This document shows positions 8,277 through 16,628 of a stretch of DNA of 64,000 nt, in pieces. Position 1 is the stretch's first letter. Every line of letters starts with the position of its first letter. Under the pieces are notes generated by a model, which did not search any database, was not told the origin of the DNA, and was given only the letters and a program-made list of their open reading frames with translations. The DNA is from JAEUOS01 sp046160545 (GTDB lineage: Bacteria > Pseudomonadota > Gammaproteobacteria > Burkholderiales > JAEUOS01), in NCBI GenBank assembly GCA_046160545.1, contig JBJXGS010000005.1:4559-68558 (forward strand), given 5' to 3'. The position numbers and the translations under genes are program-made.

Positions 8277-10589
8277 CTATTGCGACACCGGCACCCGGTG
8301 CAACGCCTGCCACACCCGCGCCGGTGTCGCCGGCATGTCCAGGTGGGCGATGCCACGTGCACGCAGCGCATCGACGATGGCGTTCATCAGGACCGGCAAT
8401 GCGCCGGTGGTGCCGGCTTCGCCGGTGCCCTTGGCACCCAGCACGTTGGTCGGGCTGGGCACGCAGTGTTCGATGGTCTCGATGGCCGGCAATAGTCCGG
8501 CGCGCGGCATCACGTAGTCCATGAAGCTGCCGGACAGGAGCTGTCCGCTCGCGCGGTCATAGGCTGCGTGCTCGCCGAATACCTGGCCTGCGCCCTGCGC
8601 GATGCCGCCGTGCAACTGCGCCTCGACCAGCGTGTGGTTTAACACCGTGCCGCAGTCATCCACCGCGACATAGCTGGCGACGCTGGTCGCGCCGGTCTCG
8701 GGGTCGATCTCGACTTCGGCCACGTGCACCCCGCTCGGGAATGCGCGCGTCAAGCCGACCTCGCCCTCGGCATCCAGGGGGTGCGGCACGCTGCCGCGAT
8801 GCTCGCGGATCAGGTCGGCCAGGGCAATGCCCAGGTCCGTGCCCTTGACCCGGTACATGCCGCCAGCAAACTCGATGTCCTCGGGCGCGGCTTCCAGGCG
8901 CCTGGCCGCGAGCAGCCGGCCCTTTTTCACGACTCCCTGCGCGCCCAGGTGGAACGCCGAGCCGAACTGCTGCATCGAGCGCGAACCGACCACGCCGTTG
9001 CCCACCAGCGTTGCCGAAACCGGGTGGTCGGTGATGAGTTCAATGGCCTCGGGCGGCAGGCCGAGCACGCGCGCGACGATTTCCGGAAACACCGTCTCGT
9101 GGCCCTGGCCGTGGTTTTGCGTCACCGTGTGCAGAAGCACGCGGCCATCTGCGGCGATGCGCAGCGCCACCTGGTCCTTGGGCGCCGCACCTCCGCCGGA
9201 GGGTTCGAGGAACAAGGCCAAGCCCAGACCACGCAGGCGTCCGCGCGCTTCGCTCTGTCGGCGCCGCGCCGCAAAGCCGTTCCAGTCCGAGGCTGCGAGT
9301 GCGCGCGCCATCAGGCCGGGGAAATCGCCGGAGTCATAGGTCGCGCCGGCGGCGTTCTTGAATGGCATGGCCTCCTTGGGAATCGCATTCTTGAGCCGGA
9401 TCGCGACGCGGTCCAGGCCAAGCTGCGCAGCAGCCTCGTCGACCAGGCGCTCGACGGCGTAGGCCATGTCGGGGCGCCCCGCGCCGCGGTAGGCGGTCGT
9501 CGGGCAGGTGTGCGTGAGAACGCAGCGGTGGCGCCCGTAGCCGGTCGTGACCCGGTAGGCGCCGCCGATGGTGAGGCTGCCGTTCATGGTGTTGATGAGC
9601 GGCCCGGCGGCCGTGAGATAGGCGCCCTGGTCGGCCACCCAGTGCATGCGAAAGGCGCGGAACGTGCCGTCGGCATCGAGCGCGAGTTCGGCATCGATGA
9701 CGATGGCGCGGCCGTGCGCCTCGATCATGAACTGCTCGGCGCGCGACCCGACCCACTTGATCGGACGCTTCTGCGCGCGCGCCGCCCACAGAAGGATGAC
9801 GTGCTCCATGTAGGTGCCCGAGCGCGCGCCGAAGCCGCCGCCGACATCCTGCGCGTGGATGCGCACCTGTGCGGGTGTCAGGCCCATGATGTGGCAGATG
9901 CCCGGGCGCATCATGGGCGCGCCCTGGTTGGGCGTGGTGAGGTCGAAGCTGTCCGTCGATGAGTCGTAGGCAGCGAGCGTCGCGCGTGGCTCCATCGGGC
10001 TGGCCGAGACGCGCTGGCTGTCGAGCTTGAGTTTCACGACGTGCGCGGCAGCGGCGAAGGCGGCGGCGGTGGCTGCCTCGTCGCCATACTCGAAGTCGAA
10101 AACGACGTTGCCGGGCACGCTTTCGTGCACCAGCGGCGCGCCGGGCTTGATCGCGTCCTCGGGGTGCGCGATCGCGGGCAGGTCCTCGTAGTCGACCACG
10201 ATCGCCGCGGCCGCGTCCTCGGCAGCGCGCGCAGTCGTCGCGACGACCAACGCCACCTCCTCGCCGACGTGGCGCACGCGTTCGCGCGCCATCGGCAGGC
10301 GCGGCGGCACGATGATCGCGCTGCCGCCGCGTCCCGGGTAGCTCACCATGGTGCCTGGCGGCTTGAAAGCCGTGCCGGCCAGGTCTGCCCCTGTGTAGAT
10401 CGCGACGACTCCCGGCATGCCGCGTGCCACGACGGTGTCGATGGCGCGAACAAGTGCAGAAGCGCGGTCGGCGCGCACGAAGGCAGCGTGCAGCTGTCCG
10501 GGCAGGTCGACATCGGCCGTATAGCGACCGGTACCGGTGATAAGGCGTCGGTCTTCGCGACGGCCTGTGAATTTGGTGGGCGCTGACAT
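8277..10589 (-). CDS. Xanthine dehydrogenase/CoxL-type molybdopterin-binding subunit
   Basis: This 770-residue large subunit of the molybdenum hydroxylase family binds molybdopterin-cytosine dinucleotide. The N-terminal RREDRRLITGTGRYTADV is typical. GGGFGARSGTYMEH is a cofactor-binding block. The active-site loop reads AYRGAGR (about residue 366), the form II motif that separates it from true form I CO dehydrogenases. The base-catalytic Glu is in GAKGTGEAG (E724). Substrates of form II enzymes are usually aldehydes, purines or aromatic heterocycles. No FAD or [2Fe-2S] subunit gene is adjacent, so it is an orphan here. The start is the ATG at 10589, with another ATG 9 bases upstream; a much longer upstream frame opposes pyruvate carboxylase and is a shadow. 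Confidence 0.9.
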   Translation of the reverse strand: MSAPTKFTGRREDRRLITGTGRYTADVDLPGQLHAAFVRADRASALVRAIDTVVARGMPGVVAIYTGADLAGTAFKPPGTMVSYPGRGGSAIIVPPRLPMARERVRHVGEEVALVVATTARAAEDAAAAIVVDYEDLPAIAHPEDAIKPGAPLVHESVPGNVVFDFEYGDEAATAAAFAAAAHVVKLKLDSQRVSASPMEPRATLAAYDSSTDSFDLTTPNQGAPMMRPGICHIMGLTPAQVRIHAQDVGGGFGARSGTYMEHVILLWAARAQKRPIKWVGSRAEQFMIEAHGRAIVIDAELALDADGTFRAFRMHWVADQGAYLTAAGPLINTMNGSLTIGGAYRVTTGYGRHRCVLTHTCPTTAYRGAGRPDMAYAVERLVDEAAAQLGLDRVAIRLKNAIPKEAMPFKNAAGATYDSGDFPGLMARALAASDWNGFAARRRQSEARGRLRGLGLALFLEPSGGGAAPKDQVALRIAADGRVLLHTVTQNHGQGHETVFPEIVARVLGLPPEAIELITDHPVSATLVGNGVVGSRSMQQFGSAFHLGAQGVVKKGRLLAARRLEAAPEDIEFAGGMYRVKGTDLGIALADLIREHRGSVPHPLDAEGEVGLTRAFPSGVHVAEVEIDPETGATSVASYVAVDDCGTVLNHTLVEAQLHGGIAQGAGQVFGEHAAYDRASGQLLSGSFMDYVMPRAGLLPAIETIEHCVPSPTNVLGAKGTGEAGTTGALPVLMNAIVDALRARGIAHLDMPATPARVWQALHRVPVSQ

Positions 10590-10742
10590 TGAGGGCATCG
10601 GGTGAGCCGCGGGGAGGGCCGATTGTCGGGGAGCTGGGCCCTGGACGCAACTTTCTCGACATAATCGGCTGCGGCGAGTCGTGGTGCGCACGAATCCTGC
10701 TTCAAGTGCGACTTGAACGCCCTCTTCATCCAAGGCCTGCCA

Positions 10743-13700
10743 ATGAAATCCATCCGCTCGCTCCTCATCGCCAACCGCTCGGAGATCTCGATTCGCGTCA
10801 TGCGCGCCGCCGCCGAGATGGGCATCCGCACCGTTTCGATCTACTCGCGCGAGGACCGCTTCGCGCTGCATCGCTTCAAGGCCGACGAAAGCTACCTGGT
10901 TGGTGATGGCAAGAAGCCGCTGCAGGCATATCTGGATATTCCGGATGTCATCCGCATCGCGCGCCAGGCGCGCGTCGACGCCATCCATCCCGGTTACGGC
11001 TTTCTGTCCGAAAACCCGGACTTTGCGCGCGCCTGCGCGGCGGCCGGCATCATCTTTGTCGGCCCGACGCCCGAGGTGATGACCACGCTGGGCAACAAGG
11101 TCGCCGCGCGCAACGCCGCGGCGGCGGCCGGCGTGCCGGTAATGCCTGCCACCGTCCCGCTGCCGCGGGATATCGAGGCCTGCAAGCCTCTTGCGGCCGA
11201 AGTCGGCTATCCGCTGATGCTCAAGGCCAGTTGGGGCGGCGGCGGCCGTGGCATGCGCGTCATCGAGTCCGAGTCCGATCTGGTGGGCCAGGTGGAAGCG
11301 GCGCGGCGCGAGGCCGCCGCCGCGTTCGGCAACGACGAGGTCTACCTGGAAAAGCTGGTGCGACGCGCGCGCCACGTCGAAGTGCAGATCATGGGCGACA
11401 AGCACGGCAACCTGGTGCACCTGTTCGAGCGCGACTGCTCGGTGCAGCGGCGCAACCAGAAGGTGGTCGAGCGCGCGCCCGCGCCCTACCTGGATGCCGC
11501 AGGGCGGACCGAGCTGTGCGAGTCGGCCTTGCGCCTCGGCCGCGCGGTCGGCTACACCCATGCCGGCACCGTCGAATTCCTGATGGATGCGGATACCGGC
11601 AAGTTCTATTTCATCGAGGTCAACCCGCGCATCCAGGTCGAGCACACCGTCACCGAGCAGGTGACCGGCATCGACATCGTCAAGTCGCAGATCCGCATCA
11701 GCGAGGGCGCTACGATCGGCGCGCCCGACTGCCCCGTGCCCGCGCAGGCCGACATACGCCTGAACGGCCATGCATTGCAGTGCCGCGTCACCACCGAGGA
11801 CCCGGAAAACGGCTTTACCCCGGACTACGGGCGCATCACCGCCTACCGCTCGGCCGCGGGTTTCGGCCTGCGCCTGGATGGTGGCACCGCCTATACCGGG
11901 GCGGTGATCACCCCCTATTACGATTCGCTCCTGGTCAAGGTGACCGCCTGGGCGCCGACGGCGGCCGAGGCGATCCGGCGCATGGACCGGGGCCTGCGCG
12001 AATTCCGCATTCGCGGTGTCGCCACCAACCTGCAGTTCGTCGAGAACGTCATCAACCACCCGGACTTCGCTGCCGGGACGGTCACCACCCGCTTCATCGA
12101 CGGCACGCCGGAACTGGTGCGCTTCGCCAAGCGCCGCGACCGTGCCACCCGCGTCCTGCGCTTTCTGGGCGAGGTGACGGTCAACGGCCATCCGGACATG
12201 AAGGGGCGCGTCAAGCCGGACCTCACGCACGCGCACCTGGTCAAGCCGGCGCTGGACATCAGCGGCCCGGTGCCGCTCGGCACGCGCGACCTGTTGCGAC
12301 GCATGGGCGCAACGAAGTTCGCACAGTGGATGAAAGACGAGCCGCGCGCGCTCGTCACCGACACGACGCTGCGCGACGCGCACCAGTCGCTTTTCGCCAC
12401 CCGCATGCGCACAATCGACATGCTGCGCATCGCGCCCTATTACGCGCGCATGGCCGGCGGTCTATTTTCCCTGGAGTGCTGGGGCGGCGCCACCTTCGAT
12501 GTGGCGATGCGCTTTTTGCGCGAGGACCCCTGGGCACGCCTGGCCGCGCTGCGCGAGGCGGTCCCCAACGTGCTGTTCCAGATGCTGCTGCGCTCCTCCA
12601 ACGCGGTTGGCTACACCAACTACGCCGACAACGTCGTGCGCCATTTTGTCGTCCAAGCGGCCGCTGGCGGGATCGACCTCTTCCGCGTCTTTGACTCGCT
12701 CAACTGGGTCGAGAACATGCGCGTGGCGATCGACGCGGTACTCGAGACCGGCATGCTGTGCGAGGGTGCGATCTGCTACACCGCCGACATCCACGACCGC
12801 ACGCGCAAGTACGATCTCGGCTACTACCTGAAGCTTGCGCGCGAGCTCAAGGCCGCCGGTGTGCACATCCTTGGCTTGAAGGACATGGCCGGCGTGTGCC
12901 GTCCGCGTGCCGCACGCGAACTGATTCGCGCGCTCAAGGATGAAACCGGCCTGCCGGTGCATTTCCATACCCACGACACCTCGGGTGCCGCTGCCGCCTC
13001 GGTGCTGGCCGCGGTGGAGGCCGGTGCCGATGCCTTCGACGCCGCGCTCGATTCGATGAGCGGGCTCACCTCGCAGCCGAGCCTGGGCGCCATCGTCGCC
13101 GCGCTCGAGGGTGATGCGCGTGATCCGTGCGCCGGTGCCGAGGGTCCCGGCCGGCTCGACCGCGCTGCGCTCCTGCAGCTTTCCGAATACTTCGAGGGCG
13201 TGCGCAAGTACTACGCGCCTTTCGAGGCCGACATCCGCGCCGGCACCGCGGACGTGTATCGCCACGAGATGCCCGGCGGGCAGTACACCAACCTGCGCGA
13301 GCAGGCGCGTGCGATGGGCCTGGAGCACCGCTGGTCCGAGGTGTCGCGCACCTATTCGGATGTCAACCGACTCTTCGGCGACGTGACCAAGGTCACTCCC
13401 ACCTCCAAGGTGGTGGGCGACATGGCGCTTTCGATGGTCGCCAACGGCCTTACGGCCACCGACGTGATGGACCCGGAGCGCGAAGTCGCCTTCCCTGAGT
13501 CGGTAGTGGCATTGTTCAAGGGCGAGATCGGTTTTCCTCCCGACGGCTTTCCTGACGAGGTGTCGCGCAAGATCCTCAAGTGTGGTCGTCCCGGCGAGAT
13601 ACTGCCGCAGCCGCCTACGCCCTATCGCCCCGGCGCCAACTTGCCGCCGGTCGATCTCGAGGTGGCGCGCGCGGAGGCCGAGAAGGCGGTTGGTCGCCAC

Positions 13701-14231
13701 GTCGACGACCGCGACCTCGCCTCCTACCTCATGTACCCGAAGGTGTTCACCGAATTCGCCGCGCATCACCGCCAGTACGGCGATGTCGATGCAATCCCCA
13801 CCTCGGCGTACTTCTACGGCATGCACGATCGCGAGGAAATCGCTGTCGAGATCGATCCCGGCAAGACCCTGGTGGTTTCCATGCAGGGCACCGCGCCGGC
13901 CGAGGAAGAAGGGATAGTGCGGGTGTTCTTTGAACTCAACGGGCAGGCGCGCACCATGCGCGTATCCAAGGCCGGCGCTGCGCGCAAGGCTTTGCGGGAG
14001 CAGGCGGAAACCGGCAATGCGAAGCACCTGCCGGCGCCCATGCCGGGAATGATCGTCACCGTGGCAGTCAAGGCGGGACAGGCGGTCAAGGCGGGCGACC
14101 CGCTGTTGTCCATTGAGGCGATGAAGATGGAGTCGCAGATTCGCGCCGAACGCGACGCCACCGTACGCGCGGTGCACGTCAAGCCCGGCGAGACCGTCGC
14201 CGCGCACGACCTGCTGCTGGAGTTCCAGTAG
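10743..14231 (+). CDS. pyc: Pyruvate carboxylase, single-chain
   Basis: The 1162-residue enzyme carboxylates pyruvate to oxaloacetate, using ATP, bicarbonate and biotin. Domains in order are: biotin carboxylase (about 1-450) with the ATP-grasp glycine loop GGGGRGM near 165 and EVNPRIQVEHTVTE; carboxyltransferase (about 530-800) starting at VTDTTLRDAHQS with LGLKDMAG and HFHTHDTSG; the PYC/OADA conserved region; and a biotinyl domain at the C-terminus. Biotin attaches at K1128 in EAMKME. Length matches the alpha4-type enzyme. The start at 10743 gives the expected N-terminus (KSIRSLLIANR); an ATG 10 codons upstream is possible. It is transcribed divergently from the molybdenum hydroxylase gene, with about 150 bases between. 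Confidence 0.97.
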   Translation: MKSIRSLLIANRSEISIRVMRAAAEMGIRTVSIYSREDRFALHRFKADESYLVGDGKKPLQAYLDIPDVIRIARQARVDAIHPGYGFLSENPDFARACAAAGIIFVGPTPEVMTTLGNKVAARNAAAAAGVPVMPATVPLPRDIEACKPLAAEVGYPLMLKASWGGGGRGMRVIESESDLVGQVEAARREAAAAFGNDEVYLEKLVRRARHVEVQIMGDKHGNLVHLFERDCSVQRRNQKVVERAPAPYLDAAGRTELCESALRLGRAVGYTHAGTVEFLMDADTGKFYFIEVNPRIQVEHTVTEQVTGIDIVKSQIRISEGATIGAPDCPVPAQADIRLNGHALQCRVTTEDPENGFTPDYGRITAYRSAAGFGLRLDGGTAYTGAVITPYYDSLLVKVTAWAPTAAEAIRRMDRGLREFRIRGVATNLQFVENVINHPDFAAGTVTTRFIDGTPELVRFAKRRDRATRVLRFLGEVTVNGHPDMKGRVKPDLTHAHLVKPALDISGPVPLGTRDLLRRMGATKFAQWMKDEPRALVTDTTLRDAHQSLFATRMRTIDMLRIAPYYARMAGGLFSLECWGGATFDVAMRFLREDPWARLAALREAVPNVLFQMLLRSSNAVGYTNYADNVVRHFVVQAAAGGIDLFRVFDSLNWVENMRVAIDAVLETGMLCEGAICYTADIHDRTRKYDLGYYLKLARELKAAGVHILGLKDMAGVCRPRAARELIRALKDETGLPVHFHTHDTSGAAAASVLAAVEAGADAFDAALDSMSGLTSQPSLGAIVAALEGDARDPCAGAEGPGRLDRAALLQLSEYFEGVRKYYAPFEADIRAGTADVYRHEMPGGQYTNLREQARAMGLEHRWSEVSRTYSDVNRLFGDVTKVTPTSKVVGDMALSMVANGLTATDVMDPEREVAFPESVVALFKGEIGFPPDGFPDEVSRKILKCGRPGEILPQPPTPYRPGANLPPVDLEVARAEAEKAVGRHVDDRDLASYLMYPKVFTEFAAHHRQYGDVDAIPTSAYFYGMHDREEIAVEIDPGKTLVVSMQGTAPAEEEGIVRVFFELNGQARTMRVSKAGAARKALREQAETGNAKHLPAPMPGMIVTVAVKAGQAVKAGDPLLSIEAMKMESQIRAERDATVRAVHVKPGETVAAHDLLLEFQ

Positions 14232-14267
14232 CGCGCCAAGGCCCGCGGGCGGCGCTAGGATTGCGGC

Positions 14268-15425
14268 ATGGCTGACCTGCCGCAGGGCGCCGTGCCGCGC
14301 CGCATCGCCCATCTCGACATGGACGCGTTCTACGCGTCGGTCGAGCTGCTGCGCCGCCCGGAATTGCGCGGCCTGCCGGTGGTTATCGGCGGGCGCCACC
14401 CGGGCCCCGACGGCGCGCCGCGATCACTGTCGGAATACGCCGGGCGCGGGGTGGTGACAACCTGCACCTACGAGGCGCGCGCCTTTGGCGTGCACTCGGC
14501 GATGTCGATGATGAAGGCCCGCGCGCTGTGCCCGCAGGCGCTGATGCTGCCGGCCGATTTCGACGAATACCGGCGGCTTTCGCGTCTGTTCAAGGGCGCG
14601 ATCGCGACCATCGCACCCGAGATCGAGGACCGCGGCATCGACGAGGTCTACATCGACTTGACGCAGGTGGCGGGCGAGTCGCGCAGCCTGGGCCTGGCGC
14701 TGAAGCGCGCGGTGCGCGAGGCCACCGGGCTTACCTGCTCGATCGCGATCGCACCCAACAAATTGCTGGCCAAGATCGGCTCCGAGCTCGACAAGCCCGA
14801 CGGACTGACGCTGATCGAACCGGATGATCTCGCGGAGCTGATCTGGCCACTGCCGGCCAAGCGCATCAACGGCGTGGGCCCCAAGGCCAACGAACGCCTG
14901 GCCCGGCTCAACATCGTCAGTATCGGTGACCTGGCACGCGAACGACCGGAATTTTTGGTCAAGAATTTCGGCGAGCGTTACGGCCGCTGGCTGCATGAAT
15001 GCGCCTGGGGGCGCGACGAGCGGCCGGTGGTGACCCACCAGGAACCGGTCTCGCGCAGTCGCGAGACCACCTTCGAGGAAGACACCCGCGACTGGGACGA
15101 AATCGCCGCCGTGCTCACCAAACTGTGCAAGCAGGTCGGTGAGGATCTGCAGCGCCGCGGCTACGCGGGCCGCACCATAGGCGTGAAGCTGCGCTACGAC
15201 AATTTCCGCATCGTCACCCGCGACAACACCGTGGCCGAGCCGGTCAATGATCCGGTGGCGATTCGCCGCGCCGCCTTCGCGGCGCTGGCGAGGGTGGCGC
15301 CGGAGCGGCGTCTGGCGCGACCGATACGGCTCATCGGGGTGCGGGTGGGTGGGCTCGCCAACGAAGCCGAACGCGGCAGCGAGAGCGCAATCGCGCCGGG
15401 ACACACGCCGGACCTGTTCGGCTGA
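14268..15425 (+). CDS. dinB: DNA polymerase IV (Y-family)
   Basis: This 385-residue translesion polymerase has the catalytic segments HLDMDAFYASVE (from residue 15) and RGIDEVYIDLT (about 121-131), which hold the metal-binding acidic residues. The second reads G-I-D-E where most DinB proteins have S-I-D-E. The thumb and little-finger regions (HhH-like RINGVGPKANERL, SRSRETTFEED) are present. The last residues TPDLFG resemble the beta-clamp-binding tail. It follows pyruvate carboxylase by 36 bases on the same strand, but no functional link is evident. No LexA-like box was recognised upstream. Confidence 0.95.
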   Translation: MADLPQGAVPRRIAHLDMDAFYASVELLRRPELRGLPVVIGGRHPGPDGAPRSLSEYAGRGVVTTCTYEARAFGVHSAMSMMKARALCPQALMLPADFDEYRRLSRLFKGAIATIAPEIEDRGIDEVYIDLTQVAGESRSLGLALKRAVREATGLTCSIAIAPNKLLAKIGSELDKPDGLTLIEPDDLAELIWPLPAKRINGVGPKANERLARLNIVSIGDLARERPEFLVKNFGERYGRWLHECAWGRDERPVVTHQEPVSRSRETTFEEDTRDWDEIAAVLTKLCKQVGEDLQRRGYAGRTIGVKLRYDNFRIVTRDNTVAEPVNDPVAIRRAAFAALARVAPERRLARPIRLIGVRVGGLANEAERGSESAIAPGHTPDLFG

Positions 15426-15480
15426 AGCGGGTCGTACACGGCGGACCGATCCTGCTCAAGTCGCAATACTTCGCGAGATG

Positions 15481-16512
15481 CTAGAGAGCCGCGGCGACTT
15501 TATCGGCTCCGACAAGGAAGTCCTTGAATGCACGTACCGCTGCGCCGATCTGCGCGGCGTCGACATCCAGATGCGTGACCAGGCGGGTGCGCTGACCGGC
15601 AAGCGCCTTGATCCCGCAGGCGTTCAAGTGCGCCTGCAAGGCCGCGACGCGTGCTGGCGGGATGCGCACAAACACCATGTTGGTCTGCGGCATTTCGACT
15701 TCGAGGCCGTCGATATCCGCAAGGCCGCGCGCGAGCTGATGCGCATTGGCATGGTCCTCGGCCAGGCGCGCAATGTTGTGCTCGAGCGCGTAGATGCCGG
15801 CTGCCGCGAGCACACCGGCCTGACGCATGCCGCCGCCGAGCATCTTGCGCCAGCGCCGTGCGGAGGCGATCAGGTCGCGCCGGCCGACCAGTACCGTGCC
15901 GGCTGGTGTTCCCAAACCCTTGGACAGGCAGGCCGAGACCGTGTCGAAACCGGCCGTGAGTTCGGCCACCGGCAGGCCCAGCTTGACGGCGGCGTTGAAA
16001 ACGCGCGCGCCGTCCAGGTGGGTCGACAGAGCGCGCCGCGCCGCGAGCGCCAGTGCCGCTTCAAGGTAGGCGCGCGACAGCACCTTGCCGCCGATGGTGT
16101 TTTCCAGGGTCAGCAGGCGCGTCCTGGCGAAGTGCGCATCGTCGGGCTTGATCGCGGCCTCGATGTCTTCCAGCCTGAGCGACCCGTCGCTCTTGTTGGC
16201 CAGCGGTTGCGGCTGGATGCTGCCCAGCACTGCGGCGCCGCCCCCTTCGTAGCGGTAGGTGTGCGCTTCCTGTCCGACGATGTACTCATCGCCGCGCTGG
16301 CAGTGCGCCATCAGCGCGGTGAGATTGCTTTGCGTGCCGGTGGGCAGGAAGAGGCCGGCTTCCTTGCCGAACAGGGCCGCGGCCAGCGCTTCGAGTCGAT
16401 TGACGCTGGGGTCGTCACCGAAGACGTCGTCGCCCAGTGGCGCGTCCTGCATGGCCGCGCGCATGCCGGGGCTGGGCTGGGTGACGGTGTCGCTGCGCAG
16501 GTCGATGGTCAT
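15481..16512 (-). CDS. ltaE: Low-specificity L-threonine aldolase
   Basis: This PLP enzyme of 343 residues cleaves L-threonine or allo-threonine to glycine and acetaldehyde. The start MTIDLRSDTVTQP is the family N-terminus, so I chose the ATG at 16512 over an in-frame ATG 21 codons upstream. Visible features are the substrate-binding PTGTQSN, the cofactor-contacting HLDGAR (D167) and the Schiff-base lysine K198 in SACLSKGLGTPAG. It converges with dinB across 55 bases and follows the hydrolase/ligase fusion on the same strand after 116 bases. Confidence 0.93.
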   Translation of the reverse strand: MTIDLRSDTVTQPSPGMRAAMQDAPLGDDVFGDDPSVNRLEALAAALFGKEAGLFLPTGTQSNLTALMAHCQRGDEYIVGQEAHTYRYEGGGAAVLGSIQPQPLANKSDGSLRLEDIEAAIKPDDAHFARTRLLTLENTIGGKVLSRAYLEAALALAARRALSTHLDGARVFNAAVKLGLPVAELTAGFDTVSACLSKGLGTPAGTVLVGRRDLIASARRWRKMLGGGMRQAGVLAAAGIYALEHNIARLAEDHANAHQLARGLADIDGLEVEMPQTNMVFVRIPPARVAALQAHLNACGIKALAGQRTRLVTHLDVDAAQIGAAVRAFKDFLVGADKVAAAL

Positions 16513-16628
16513 GGCGGGCTTTTGCAGATGTCTTTTCGAACAGGTGGCGGCGCCAAGGGTAGCAGGAGTGGACATTCCCGGGAGTCGCGCAGCTGGGCCA
16601 GCCCGAATGCGCGAGCGCAGTCAGCGGC

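Noticed and set aside
8277..12383. Extension of the molybdenum hydroxylase to 1368 residues
   Set aside because: The extra N-terminal 598 residues run antisense to pyruvate carboxylase and have no homology; the family N-terminus begins at 10589.
12462..14399. 645-codon open frame on the minus strand opposite pyruvate carboxylase
   Set aside because: It is low-complexity Ala/Arg/Gly/His sequence with no motif, and lies opposite a gene with clear domains; a high-GC shadow.
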